This document shows, one piece after another, positions 1-21,997 of a DNA stretch of 64,000 nucleotides. Each line of letters starts with the position of its first letter. The stretch's first letter is position 1. Location: positions 7,249,501 to 7,313,500 of the forward strand of contig CM034550.1 of NCBI GenBank assembly GCA_020055645.1. Direction: 5' to 3'. A model generated the notes under the pieces. The model made no database searches and was not told where the DNA came from. It worked only from the letters and a program-made list of their open reading frames with translations. A program made the position numbers and the translations under genes. This DNA comes from Tomocerus qinae. Taxonomy: Eukaryota > Arthropoda > Collembola > Entomobryomorpha > Tomoceridae.

Positions 1-52
1 TTTGGTTTTAGTTGGTTTGAGCATTTTTAATTGATATTGATTTCCATTTTAG

Positions 53-300
53 AAATTTATGCGGCCTATTTCGATTGTAACAATGCAATTATGTGGGGAG
101 GAGGAGGCGGTTTTGTTTACAAATCTGAAGATTTTTCAAAGATTAACCAGAAAATGAAAGCTGCATTCGGCCGTGGGAAAGTTAACCATATTTATTCCAT
201 AACAGGCAGTCTTCACAAGCGCCTCAGTGTAGCAGGATCTACAAATGGAATTCTAATATCTGATAATGGTGTGTTTTGGAACTCCATGGTCTACATTTAA
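53..300 (+). CDS. Terminal exon of an unidentified gene (partial)
   Basis: A pyrimidine-rich acceptor ending TTTCCATTTTAG at 41-52 opens an exon whose first two bases complete a codon from an exon outside the window. The frame stays open for 82 codons and stops at TAA 298-300. The visible protein has a Gly run (WGGGGGF), a short charged stretch and alternating hydrophobic strands (LSVAGSTNGILISDNG) that could be the last blade of a beta-propeller. I do not recognise the family. Its 3' end faces the 3' end of the BEACH gene 660 bp away. Codon use looks coding and the acceptor is good, so I believe the exon; the product is unknown. Confidence 0.6.
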
Positions 301-964
301 ATGCAATTCCGATTCACCTGGAATGTAATGTATGTCCTTCATTTTTTATTATGCTATAATGCCAACTTGGGCATTCAAATAGAGTATTTTATTTTGTACA
401 GAAAGTAGATATTTTATTTGTAATAATACTATAGACAATTAAATACACAGTTATAAGAAAAAAATCAAAAATATGATTCCTTGACAAAAAATCTTTATTT
501 GTGGAGTATACCATAAGTTCAACATATAGATTACAATGTATTTTTTACCTACACGTAGAAAAGCTCTTATTAAATATTACTAATTTCAGTACTAAATTGC
601 AAATTATCTAGTGCCATTATCTTAACTGATAGCATATGATAATGTTAATGTGTATGTAAATGCTTAAAATAACTAGGTATTATTGATTAACATGAGTACA
701 AAGGCATAAGAGCTACAAAATATAATTAAATTGGTGTATTGAATTACAAAAACTCATATTGCATTAGGCATTATATAAAATACAAATATTAAGTAGAAAT
801 TCAGTTGCATATGTTCACAACTATAAATAAATGGAAAACTCTAGCTATGAGTTTTCTGACTGTAATGATTAAAATAGTGTAGTATAAGGCAGTTTTTAAA
901 ATCCACTTTACTCGAAAAAGTGTATAGGTCCCCCCAAACAGAGACAGGAAGTGTTGCTTCAAAG
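301..964. other. Tail-to-tail intergenic region with 3' UTRs
   Basis: AT-rich sequence between two convergent stop codons. It must hold the 3' UTRs of both neighbours. TTTATT motifs near 490 would read AATAAA on the minus strand and could end the BEACH transcript. No other coding signal is seen. Confidence 0.5.
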
Positions 965-9597
<8,633 letters not shown>

Positions 9598-12500
9598 TTC
9601 ACTATTTGATAGTAAAAAATCTATCTATATGTGTAGAAATATTAGGCAATGTTTGTAAACTTCAGTGCACCAGCCCCGTATTGTCCATATGATGTCCCTC
9701 TGTTTATATATCAATTAGATTAGACTCTGTTAGACTACAGAATTATTTGCAGGAACGTATACAGATTACGACAGCCAATTTTATTAAGGGTTATACAGTA
9801 CGTTATACATACCTGAGAACTTTTTACGCTTATCTTAGTTTTTGCTTCAAAGTGGGATTGAGACAGGTGGGGTAATTGAAGGTGGACGAAACATGTAAAG
9901 CTTCTTCGTCAATGCCACAAACTCATGTAATGTTTTTCAACCTACTGTTTTACATACCAGTCTGTATACTATTTCAATTGCGTGCTTAGGGGACTGCTTT
10001 TCGACTTTCAGTGCACGAAACCCTTGTTATAACTCAAAAATCTGTATATATAGTCGGATATGCTCGTATATATGTCTGTATTCTGTATATGTTGCAGGAA
10101 TATGTACTGCACGTGTAGAATATACTTTTAATTAGGTAATTAAGGATTGTTTAGCTTTTACTAAGCTTTTTGTTATTTTATGTCCAACTTGCAGCAATGC
10201 AAAATTGTGCAAGTATCAATAATCGGTCGTAAAACGGTTTTAGTGTTGAAATAAGTATGAAAAATAGAATTGCGACAGTTTTATGTCTAAAGATTCCTGT
10301 ATTAGAATGTATTTATTCTTAAGTTGGATAAATTACGCTTTGTATTGTTGTTGTATGATATAAGTATTGTTTTATTGTTTCTGTTGTATTCTGTTTGGAA
10401 GAGAAAGCTGAACTGAAGTCTAGCTAGATTTGTTCAAGCGTTAATAGAGCGAAATTTAATCCGAAAAACACAGACAGATTGCAACAAACATTTATATGTA
10501 TTTAGGAATGCGAAAGAGGTATACGATTTTGTTTTTCTGGACGAAGTGTGCTAAAAGGATTACACATAGGCACAGATACAATTATTAATACAACTGTTAT
10601 TTTTCTGTATTTATCAAGTAGGTACATAGGAATAAGTAGTCCGTAGGTATTGCATTTGGGATTTATCACCAGAATGTTTTATGAATATTGAATCAAATGT
10701 ATTTACATAAGAAATGGCAGTTGTTCATTTCTGTCTCAATCATTGTAGATATGGTTTAGTGATATTATCTTTATAAGCTTGCTCTAGTATAGACAATATA
10801 GGGTCCAGCTACTGTGGAGTGTAATTTACGTGGAGGGAGTAATGTAGATATTTTATGAAGATATATTCATATGTCATAAATTCATCCAATGTAGAATCAT
10901 AGCTTTCCTTTACTGTTTTTCCTGGGTTCAGTATCCGCACTCAATTAATTATCTATAAAGGTGTGTGTACATTAGCATACTACACAGATAATGCTTAAAT
11001 AAATATGGTTACAATGTAGCCAGCGTTTTTAATCTGCTCTACCCCAATTCTTATCCTATATACAGAGTAATAAGTATAAAAAGGTAAAAAATGGAATTAT
11101 TGTTTGTTCATTGGAATCCGGCTATTGAGGCTATCAATATGCTGTGGAAAGTTATGTATCACTTGTCAATTTCAGTGAAATCAATGTTTGCTTTGTACTA
11201 TAAAAAGTTGACTTGATATTAATGGTGACAGCAATGCAGTGGTCTGCATTGTGGAGGGATGTGATATGATTTAATGATATTTACGCATCCCTAGTTCAAA
11301 TAATCAAAGGGTTATATTCCAGGCTTAATAAAAATAAAAATCTTAATATGGAATGAAAACCAAATGAGAAACGACATCTAAAAACTTGTTTTCAGCGGTG
11401 GATTCTACTTTTAGTTGTACCGAATATGTAAACCAATAGGTACATTTGATATCGGTAAGAAACCACAATATGATTGGTCGAGTTTATCTAAAAACGTTTG
11501 TAGAAAAGTTACATTTAGAATTTCTGGAATGACTCGTTGTAACAAGATATCTAATACTCTAATTTCGTGCGCACCGCACATACGACATAAGTTATAAAAA
11601 ATTTAGATATTTCCCAGAATTATTTATTTACATCATTTTTAGTGTGTAAAACAATTCCCAAAAATATTTCGGTAGATAATTATTAACTTAATGTTAGAAT
11701 ATTGTAGGTTTCCTCATTTTCTTTTCCGGTCCCTCTACAAGACCAAGACCAAAATAATAAAAATGTGGGCCACATTTATCAACATAATAATTTTAATTGT
11801 ATCATTATTGTGTGTTGAAGAATTTCGAAAAATATTTCGGTAGATAATTTATTTCCATCATGATGAATGCATATAGGTTATCGAACGTAATTCTATCCGT
11901 GTTAAGAATTGTGTACTAAATCGTAAGAAGGATTTTGCAATTCTTCGGAGGCTACTGGATTCTTCTGGTGAATGGGTTGTCAGTAATCTGTCTTTTATGG
12001 TTTCGCGTGATAACTGTTGAACTATCAGTTAACTATGATAGATAGAGTAAATAATTGAGATAGGTCTGATATGTATAAAAACTATGAGAGTTAGCTGGAG
12101 GTGAAAAGGATTTAGGAGGCATGAACAAGAGACCAGACGGCTGAGAGAAGGCTGCTTGATGGCCGTATGACACGTAATCCGAGTTAATTTTCATTGATAT
12201 CTCCCCATTGGCTAAGAAAATCAAATCTAATGTGCTGCAGACTTGAGACCTGATCGACGAGTCCAGATTTACAATAATTTCGTTTCAGAGATTTCAGATG
12301 TTCCAAGAAGTGGGTTGGTTTGCAGATTTAATTTAAACTACAAATGTTAAAATGAATATTAATTCTACAGATTTTCTTCGTGGAATGTTTTTCTGACATG
12401 TTATAATTATTAACAAAAATTAAAGCGACGTTTACTGCTTCAATAAATGTAATATCTTCAATCTCAAACCATAATCATGCTATTTAGAATTGTGAACATC

Positions 12501-13814
12501 TGCTATACTTATTATATACAATTTTCATTTGGTCTCTCTGTATAGTACAAGTATTCTTTTTGAGGCTTTGGTAAAACAGTAGATAGAAAATTAGTGCACA
12601 ATTGATGAATAATACTATTCTGGTTCGTATTGCTGTCTCAAATGCATTAACATATTAATGCAATAATCTCAAGCAAATTGAATTTTAAATTGGGAAAGTT
12701 ATAAGTATATAACTCTTGGAATTTCTGATAGAGATATATTGTCACCATATAAAAAAAGTCAATTTAAGGCGGAGATAGGCAATCTGCGAGGACATGAATA
12801 ATCTGTGAAATAAACGTTATTACAGGACACACATATTGGATTATTATTGGATATATTTATCTATTCTTGATTTTAATTATGAATATTAAATCACAATTCT
12901 TGTTTTTTGCGTCGTAGGTTGTTGTGATTCATTTTGCAATCTAAAGTCAATGTTCTGTGATTGGCCAAGACAGAGTCTACGGTACAAAGTAGTTTAGGTT
13001 CAGCCGCAACTCTGTATTTGCATTGGCCTCAATCGATAATAAATCCTGTGAATTGGAGACATACCTACGAATGTTTTCCTCGTGGAAGCCTAATTGAATT
13101 TTTATTAGACGAGTACACACATCTTTATCTTCCAATGTCTTTCCATATATTATTGGAGGATTGTTGTAGGTACATACTACTACTAGGAAAGGTGTGTTCT
13201 GCTAGTAAACAATAATCTTAAGATTTAAAAAATATCACGTAAGCAGTAATCGCAAAAATAACCTTCAGACCACAAAAGCAGAACAATATTTTGCGTTGTT
13301 AATATACAAAGATAAAAATCGGTAAACCTCTATTACGACGCTGCTGTGTACTATTACCATTTGAGGGTGTGTTTATGACTCTTAAGTTCATGTTTAATAG
13401 TCAATAGTCAATAAAATGTCTCCTTGATATGATATTATTCTATCATTCTACAATTTACATCTAATTTCTTAAAACTATAACAGAATATTTTTAAACTATG
13501 ATTCATTTAGTTGTAGATAGGTACCTTTGCCAGAAAAGATTAAACAATACTGATTTTATATTTCTGTACTAAGCCGGAAATGATAACCGACATGATATGC
13601 AAACCACTAAGGACATATTTACTGGATAAGGAAAATGTATTCATTTCTAGTATCAAGTTAATAATAAGCTTGTATTAGAATAATATACATACAATAACTA
13701 ACAGTTGTTGTCTTAAGCCTTGTTCAAGTTGCAACGAATTTTTTTGACTGAATTATTGATCATTTTGTTTTTTTAAGATTTGTAGTATTTATTGTATGAG
13801 TTCTTAATTCTAAT
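9598..13814. other. Gene-poor region between two divergent genes
   Basis: Divergent upstream regions of the LYST-like and GTPase genes. Frames here are short and unsupported by splice sites. One local duplication is visible: a roughly 20-base block ending TTTCGGTAGATAATT occurs near 11660 and again near 11830. No RNA gene was recognised. Confidence 0.5.
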
Positions 13815-14705
13815 ATGGGAAAGGAAAGATTCTCCTCAGCACAGTCCTTGAATCCATTAAAAATTACAATCATCGGTTCTGCTAACGTTGGAAAAACTTC
13901 ATTATTACTTTCATTTAAGAATTCTCGCTTCGAGAGCAACGATGGGAAAGATTTTGAGCCAGTGTAGGTAAAATAGTTAATGAATTCCTCTCCTATGATC
14001 ATTCTGAGATCACTAATGCATTTTTAATGTTTGTAACAGAACAATAGATTATTTGAAAGTGTTTAATATGGAAGAAATCGAAATTCCTGTACTTATATGT
14101 GATTCATCATCGCAGAAAGAATATAAATATTTGCGACCATTGGCATACAAAGATGTAAGTGAAATACGTATTTATGTAGCAAGACAGAAAAATGTAATTA
14201 TCTCACAATACCTGAAAATCATTAAATTATTCGTTAATTGAAATAGACGGATTGTTTCATCATGTGCTATGCCATAAACAACGCTTCAACATTTGCTGAT
14301 ATTGAAAGAGATTGGTTTCCTTTACTGAGAAAGAGTTGCAAAAAGATACCGTACATTTTAGTCGGTAAGTGATTTTGTGCTTAATTAACATTTAATGAAA
14401 TTAGTCCCAGAATGCGAGACGCAGTCTCTCTATCGTCTATTCATTAAGCAAATTATCTTCCGAACCTTAATGCTTTTACCTGTTACACAGGAACGAAAGC
14501 AGACGTTAGGAGTACAGAGAAGGAAGCCCATAGACTGATTTCAAAAGTGGACGGAGAGAAACAGCAGGAATTAATAAAAGCTCAAGCCCACTTGGAAATA
14601 TCTTCAAAAGAGATGCTGGGACTAGATGTAATGTTCTCTATGGCAGTTCGAATAGCTCTGAATCATAAATACGGAGATAAACGTGGATCCTGTATATTGT
14701 CATAA
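13815..14705 (+). CDS. Divergent Rho-family small GTPase with degenerate switch II
   Basis: Exons 13815-13963, 14040-14154, 14247-14364 and 14491-14705 join in phase to give 198 residues. The P-loop reads GSANVGKT, the G4 box TKAD (Rho: NKKD/TKID), the G5 region EISSKE (Rho: ECSAKT). RPLAYKDTDCFIMCYAI follows the Rho pattern RPLSYPDTDVILMCFSI closely, and the C-terminus CILS is a CAAX box, probably farnesylated since X is Ser. The G3 box, DTAGQ in active Rho proteins, is DSSSQ: the invariant glycine that senses the gamma-phosphate is Ser. The effector loop PTVF is shifted to PVTI and the position of RhoA Gly14 is Ala. By analogy with Rnd/RhoH this may be a GTPase-impaired, membrane-bound signalling protein (inference). 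Not assignable to Rho, Rac or Cdc42. Confidence 0.85.
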
Positions 14706-17700
14706 TTTATAATTTTTACTCAACTCAAGCCTCAAGTTACTGAACTTTTAAACTTAATTACAAATACTAAAGTTCCACCTTTGGTATTTCTGTCCTAATA
14801 TTATTATTACATGAATAGAATTAATAGGTGGAGAATTTCACAGTCATAATTTACTTGCGTCATTCCACAAAGAGCTGGAGGATTTTTCCGCGTAAAGTCT
14901 TCGAAAGTCATTTTGTAAAATCTTCCGCATTAAACATTAAATACTTTATTTAAGTTCCTAATAAATCCCTATGGTTGATATCTTTGTTTCTGTTCCTGAC
15001 CTTTTCATTTTCAACATTGGAATGCAACCAAAGAACATATTTGTCTGATTTATCAATACTAAAGTACTTAGTAATTATAAGTATTATCCAGTATTTAATA
15101 TTTGTCAAGTAACAGAAGATTGGATAATTTTTAAGCTTTGACGTAGATAGCCATGAAGAAAAGCTATATTAACTTACCCCACAGTATATAGATGACTGAA
15201 TATAAATGCAATTCTACAGGAACATCATATTGTCATTTTTCCATCAACATGGTTAATCCTCGGTTAAAATGACGAATATTATATCACGGTTATATTGCAT
15301 GAAAACAAGAAAACGTATATTATAGTATGCACGCTGTAGGGAATAACTTGAGGACGAAATAATTTCAGTACATGATTAAAAGCAGATGGATGTTGTAAAA
15401 TGTCGCGTAATTTTAGACATAGTTTACTAAGTGCAATCAATAGTTAAGATATTTACCACATAATTAATGCAAGAGACAATTGGTCTTATGATTATAGATA
15501 TTTAGTACAGCGTAGAGTATAGAGTACATAAAAGTGCAGTGAAGTTATGCCTTAATAACAAGAAAATGTAAATAACTCTATTTCAATGATTTCTTTTATG
15601 GAAAATATTAAATCACCATAATCCACTAATTTAACTACCTCTGTATTATACACACGCTATGGGGAAATGTGATTGTACACATGTAAACTGTATGCTGTTA
15701 CTATTATCAAAGATAGATGTTTCGTCATACGCATCAAGCTTAATATTATTGAGTAAAGTTGAGCAGAGTATGAACGTTCAGCGGGATTCAGGATGAAAGA
15801 GAAGCATTTCCAAAAGCTCAAATTCCTTGTAGCCACCACCGACAAAGTTCTCCTCTAAAAAGTTCTCCTGCAGTTAGTCCTTCTTTTGCATCAGTTTCTC
15901 GTTAACAAAACCTCGCTTAAATTGTCCATTCGTAAACTATTGTCCGCTTCATAAGCAATTATCAACTTCTGATACAAACATATGATTCAATACTGCAAGC
16001 TATGCTAAAGAATGTATTACTGACGAGTGACGACTGTTCTATTTATTACGCTGTCTTAACCGATCTCAACATTTACACAAATGTTGGAAATTGCTTAAAA
16101 TTGGAAACAAATATTTTTTAATTTACTCCTTTCTGGACGTTAACAATAGATAGTTCCTTTAATCCTTAATGATATCGGAAATAATAATGAAAATATTCAC
16201 ATTGGAAATCAGCTAGTTGTAATTTTGAAGACAAAAAAGTACAATCGTCTGTTCTGCTGTTATTGCAGTAGTGGTAAATATGTACTTAGAACTACTTGCA
16301 AGTTCTGAACTTTGTACATTTTGTATGGTTTTGCTTTCGGATTGTGTCCAAAATAGTTACATATTCTGTAGTCATAATGCCCCTTTATATTGTAACTTCT
16401 GAAATATTGTACAAGAGTTACTTATAAAAGTATTTTCGAAAGTTTTTTGAATAATTGTCAAATTTTCTTGTTTTGTATTTATTTTTATAGCATTCTGATA
16501 CTGATTTGCAGTAGTATTTACTTGTTCTGATTATTATGGCAAGTTGTGAAGACGAAGATCTTGGTATTCAACACGTTGTAACTGTTCGAGTCTAGACTCT
16601 AGACTCCCTTTTTTTCTTCAATAACCTAAATACATACAACGTACATCCTGAACGCGCATCCATAAGACGCGTAGCGCGGGTGCGCTTCCCTGCTATTACA
16701 AAATAGAGCTTTTACACTTGTGTTGTTTTGGTTTGGTTAGAAAAATTCCAGGAAAACACATTCTAGTAGTTCTAGAAATGCGCTTATGTGATTTGCGTCA
16801 AAATTAACCTTAGGGAATATTTATAAGCAATTACAATTGCAAAGTATAATCTGTTTTACTATACATAGAATGTAAAATAAGCACCTTAAAAATTTTAATG
16901 GTTCAGAAAACCATCTTTAATTTTCTAAACTGGCCGTTTTTCTGGATCTTTTTAATGACCATAATTTAAGTTGGTTGATTGTAAATTTTCAACCTACAAA
17001 ATTTTTATCCAGTGTAATAACTTCTATTTACGTGGTCAAAATCTTCCTGAATAGTGAAAAAGTAGAGTTTTTATGAATGCAAAAGTGAACTTTTGTAGAT
17101 AAACAGAAAATAAATACGTTTGCTGATTTTCCAAACAATCTTTTTTACTTCGTTCTTGCTTTAGACCTTTTATTGAAAATTCTTCAACTTCTTTTCTCAA
17201 CTTTTGTTACAAGTTTCAGCTGTAAGAAATAAAATAGAGGTAAATTGACGATGCTTCAATATGTTACAAAGCCAAAGCTCCATAACGTACATTAGAATCT
17301 CAGAGTTTGAGCCCAACAAGCAGAATGGAATTTAGTCTGGCCTTCTGTATGTGGCATGGCAGTATCGTCAGTAATAATGGCAGATGCCTATAGAGCCAGA
17401 CAGACGGCGTAGGTTGAGTATGACTCTCAACTCAAACTACAGATAATATAGGTCTGAGTAGGAAGAGAAGCGTTTGTGCGAGTCCAACCGCCGACCAAGT
17501 TCGTCACCTAGAGTTGTCTAAGCTCAAGTTTTGTCAGTCTTGCTCGATGCTCAAGACCGTCAGACTATCTCGATTTTTCTGCATTTGTTTTCTCAGTAAC
17601 TCATCGTGGACCATGAACTATGACCTTTGAAAGGGTAAAAATTCTAACTGATTTTCAAGCTTATTGCAAGCCACAGATAGCTTTGGCTATAGTCATCTAG

Positions 17701-18397
17701 TGTACATACAATACCACTAAACCTCTATAAACAGGATCACGTTATATAGACCATAGAATACATACCGTTATAATTCTCTGCCTCTCTATCACAAAGATAG
17801 CGTTCACATTCTCACTTATTGTTACCCTCCAACATTTACAACTCCAACTGCTTCCACACATTAGAAAACAAATCCATCGTAAATTGACAACGATCCCTTA
17901 AATGACAAGTCCCATCCAAATATTCCTCAATTACAAATAATGATCAACTATGAAATCTATTTTTGATATTTCAATTTACAGAAAGCATCCACTTTATTAA
18001 TAAACACCTCCAAACATTTCCCAAAATAATCAATTATGCAAATTGAAAAATTCGAGATGACAGCCAATAAATAATGTTTATTATTGCTTCGTGGATCTAG
18101 GAGATACAGAAAATATATGAAGTATAAACTATATTAAGGTCAGGAGAAGGATAGGAAAATACTATATTATTCGCTTTGTATTTTTCATGGCAATCTTTTC
18201 ATAGAAAATCATCTTTTCACAGGATGAAAAATCTTCCATAATTACTCCATACATGTACAGTTAAAAAATATTTCAACGTAGTCAAGTATATGTATAGTAA
18301 TCTTAGCCAGGTAGATCTGTAGACTTCACACACCAAACAAAATGTAGGTATATAGCTATATTGTTATAATTTGCCCAAGTTTTGTGCTAAATTATTT
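14706..18397. other. Gene-poor region between GTPase and phosphatase A
   Basis: Contains the 3' UTR of the GTPase gene at its left end and that of phosphatase A at its right end. A short GC-rich patch with CGCG and GCGC words lies near 16650-16695. Another less AT-rich stretch lies at 17280-17600. Neither has a coding frame, a TIR structure or an RNA fold that I can name. Confidence 0.5.
14960..14965 (+). terminator. AATAAA polyadenylation signal of the Rho-like gene
   Basis: A canonical AATAAA lies 255 bp after the stop codon, the first one on the plus strand downstream, so it probably ends the transcript. Confidence 0.45.
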
Positions 18398-20080
18398 TTA
18401 AGCGAAATTCCTTTGACTTTTGATACGAAGATCGAGATCACAAAGTTGTTCCAAGAAACCATCGTTGGGGAATATTGGTCTTTTGCTCCTGTAATACAAC
18501 ATTCAACAATATAAAACATACGATCACAATCAGGACTAATGCCAACAGTAAATTGTTACATAGTTTGCATCAAGATGCCTTGATTGGTCCCATGGCTACG
18601 CCTCTCGGGGGCAAGGTGACGACATGCGCCAGAAAACTGGTTTCCCCCAACCAGTTCTTTCCAACCACTTTACTCCCGATTTCGATTCGGAGAACTGGTT
18701 GGGGGAAACCAGTTTTCTGGAGCATGTCGTCACTTTGTCCCTGAGGGCGGAGCCCTGGAAACATTCAAAGCACTTTGGTTTGCATACTTTTAGAACATTT
18801 AGGTACTTGTTAAATAGGAACAGAATATTATATGGACTATCATTCTGATTTTAATGGATTAAAAATAGAAACATATGTTATTGGTGTAAAATAAAGTTCT
18901 TGCAGCGTACCTTACTAATTTTACAGCTTCCAAGGCAGACATATCCTTCTTCAACATCAAATAGGCAATGACCAGAGTCGCTGACCGACTAATTCCATGC
19001 ATACAATGAACATAAACGTTTCCTGCAAATAGAAATTCGTATTCATTTAATATTCTCTGGAACTGCCCTTGATTTTTAATCACGCAGAGGTCAATAAAAA
19101 GGAATTTCCCATAAAACAATCAGGGAAACACAAAGATAGAAATATCAACGCATTTCTCCAAGTTATTTGATAATTAAGCAGAAAATTACTACATCGTTCC
19201 AGAGTCAATTTCTGTTTATGACAGTTGGAGGACTTGTTTTGTTATTTAGAACAAAGAGTTTGTACCTCCATTGGATAAAGCTTCATCGATAAAACGTGTA
19301 GATTCATCAAAATACTTCCACAAAGGAAATCGTTTTTCATCATTGGCTGCTACACCCTTGAAAACGATATTATTGGATGAATGGGAGTAGTATGAAGGTT
19401 TGGTGAGAACACATGTACCGCAGCTTTCTTTGCGGAGACAGGAGGAACATGCCATTGCTGCATTTAGGATGTGACTTATATTCTCATTCGTAAGTGTCCT
19501 CACACTTAGAGCTGTAGATCTGCAGAGAAAGTAAACAACTTAATTAAAATCATTTATTTACACACTACTCCGGAATCCCAGAAACCAAACACATTTAATT
19601 ACACGGAAAGTATGCACATTTATAATTACTGCACCAAGGTTAAGCTGTGCCAATTTTTTTGGCATTAAAAATTCCAGATTATTTTCCAGGCATTAGAAAT
19701 CCTTTGTTTATATTATTCTATCCTAACATTTTCAAAACCAATTTCAGAGAATGTTCCATTTGTACTTGCCCACGAAAATCTATTAAATAATTGCGAAAAT
19801 TCTTAAACTTTTACTTTAGTTTCCTATTCGTTATATTATCTTTGATCACTAATATTCAGAATATGTATCTGAATATCATTTTCTAATATTTAACGAAATC
19901 ACTCGAAAATTAATTCGATAGAGTGTTAGTTGACAAATATTGAAAAAAATAATTTACGAACCCATCACCAAGAAAAATTCCAGGGTAGACTTCATCATAA
20001 GCATTTTTCGGTATGGACCAGTTGTTGCTAACGATGTCTCGCAACTCCTTCATTGTCACGGCACGTCTTCTGGAACTCAT
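18398..20080 (-). CDS. Dual-specificity protein phosphatase A (DUSP3/13/26-like)
   Basis: Exons 20080-19962, 19519-19266, 19022-18911 and 18488-18398 join in phase to give 191 residues, the usual size for an atypical DUSP. Order: N-terminal helix (ELRDIV), the substrate-loop start DEVYPGIFLGDG, ISHILNAA, then a Cys-rich insertion (CSSCLRKESCGTC) unusual for the family, the general-acid loop VAANDEKRF with its Asp, and the catalytic loop HCMHGISRS (HCxxGxxRS). The last exon encodes RPIFPNDGFLEQL, the family's C-terminal helix. It should hydrolyse phospho-Tyr/Thr, perhaps on a MAP kinase. The first donor is GTTCGT, weak but forced by phase. The final intron carries a hAT-type element. Two relatives with the same intron positions follow at 22.2 and 27 kb. 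Confidence 0.9.
18571..18777. mobile_element. 207-bp palindromic hAT-type MITE with 8-bp TSD
   Basis: Nearly the whole element is an inverted repeat with arms of about 90 bases around a short centre near 18675. The outermost bases are CAAGATGC on the left and CAAAGTGC on the complementary right end, fitting the YARNG start of hAT termini. The exact octamer GTTTGCAT flanks it on both sides (18563-18570 and 18778-18785), the 8-bp duplication expected of hAT transposases. It carries no gene, so it would have moved with an outside transposase. It lies inside the last intron of phosphatase A and is more GC-rich than its surroundings. Confidence 0.85.
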
Positions 20081-21997
20081 TTTTTGATTTACTCGAAGGA
20101 AAATAGCAAAGAAAATCAAAAATGGCACTTGTAGCTGTAACTAATTACAAAATTTATGATGGTGAAAATGTAAGGAAAAAAAGATGAACGGGAAAAGTGA
20201 GACCTCAGAAGAAAAGATATTCGAGAGCGATGTTTGTATATCCTATCTTGCTGAGGTGAAGTGAGAGAAAGGCCGAAGGACTAAATGTGTGTCTGTGGGT
20301 TTCCAAACTTCTATTTGTAATCTACTTGTACATACGTAGAGCATATAGAGTTGAGTAATTCTAAAAATATCTAAAGAATAATGCTATATAGAATTATTCA
20401 TACAGGAAGAAGAAGACGTAATATTTGCGAAAACTCGTATCTGTTTTCTACTACCACGCAAAAAAACATCTCATCCTTGTTTTTCAGTGTATCTGATGCT
20501 TGGAGAAGCAACTGTCAGTTAATTAACGATGAAGGAGACTATCTTGTAGAATCACAAGCATAATGTTCATGTCTAGCTCTATTATGTTGAAGTATGTAGT
20601 CTTTTCTCTGACAGCTTTTCGCCTCAAGATTTATTTTATTTCTAATCTATAGTCCTTCCTTCTTCCTTCGCTTTAACAGCTATAGTCTTACACTTCTAGA
20701 CAGTGAAAATACGTCATTGAGAAACTTCGCATTAGCTTTTGTCGTCCTTGTGCTTCTGGTGTGATAAAAATGCAACATCTTAAATCGAGGATGCTTTTGA
20801 AGGTGCAATTCAACCGAAAATCCGGTTTCACTGCCAAATAAATACGCCGTTATCACTTTCGGATATTTTTGATCATTTAATATGATTCAATTCGGCATTG
20901 ATCTACATTAACATCTGATTGTGTTTGGAATATACTTACAGATTTTAATTTTATTCAAGAATCTAGTGAGAAAGAACATATTGTACCTATTAATTCGCTT
21001 ATGTAAGCCAGAAATAGTTTTGACTGCTCTCTCTTCGTTAAAGTTTCTTCACTTCTGACTTTGAACCATAAAACATAAGGACAGGGACAAGGATTTGCGG
21101 GGGTGTTCTTTCAAATTAGTCACACTTTTACAGATACAGATAGACATTGTTGACATGAAAGCTGTAAAAATAACAGATGAGAATCTGGCTTTTACATGCG
21201 GACGTATATTTCTAAGACTTTTTACCATTTCCGTTTTCCTAGTATAAAAATGCAACAAATGTTTCAAAGAGCTATTTTAGTTTTCCTATTTTAATATACT
21301 GAAACGTGTGACCTTATTTGTAATATTGCAACATTTATTTACTTTTCGCCAATGCAGTTTAGAATAATGCACATCTACTCGTCTTTTGCGTATTACATAA
21401 TTCTAAGGTGACCTATAAGCTTCTATTGACAATAAATAATATTGTCACGTTTGTTTTTAGTACAAGTGTGCAAAGGGTTCGTTAATGATTCATCCGCTTT
21501 CTCTGGATTATTGGATTATATTGTTTACATTGCACCTATTTAAAAATGTGAAGTAATTTGTTTGTATAAATAGAACAATCACGAGTTACTGTAATAGCAA
21601 GGATGTATATTTTATTATGCAACTGCTAGACTACGCAACAAAACAAAAGGAAATCTACCGATCTTAATTTAAAAGTAAATCTTCCGTATTGCATGACAAT
21701 AACAAATCTTTGCATAAGGATTTAGTTTTATTGATGTTTATGGTGCAAGTCTCGGAGTTGCTTTTAGAAAGACATCATTAAGATAAATGTTTTCTTTGCT
21801 CCTGTCAAAGTATACAACATGAAAAAGAGTTGTTTACCAATCCTTGTCAATTTTAACGTTTATAAAAATGTAAACACCACATTCGCTTTTTATAAGTACC
21901 AATGACGCAAATATTTACGATTTTAGAGATGATTAGCATTGATTAATGCATACAGATGATGCGGTTAATTACAATAGATCACATTTTACTGATTTTT
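20081..21997. other. Upstream region of phosphatase A
   Basis: Must hold the promoter and 5' UTR of phosphatase A at its left end. No coding frame with splice support, RNA gene or repeat boundary is seen; the open frames on both strands are short. Confidence 0.5.

Noticed and set aside
12961-13215. Open frame of 84 codons upstream of the GTPase gene
   Set aside because: No recognisable motif, no good start context and no splice link to a neighbour.
17357-17368. TGGCAGTATCGT, identical to a segment of U4 snRNA
   Set aside because: The match stops at 12 bases; the flanks do not follow U4 and no Sm site or stem is seen. Probably chance.
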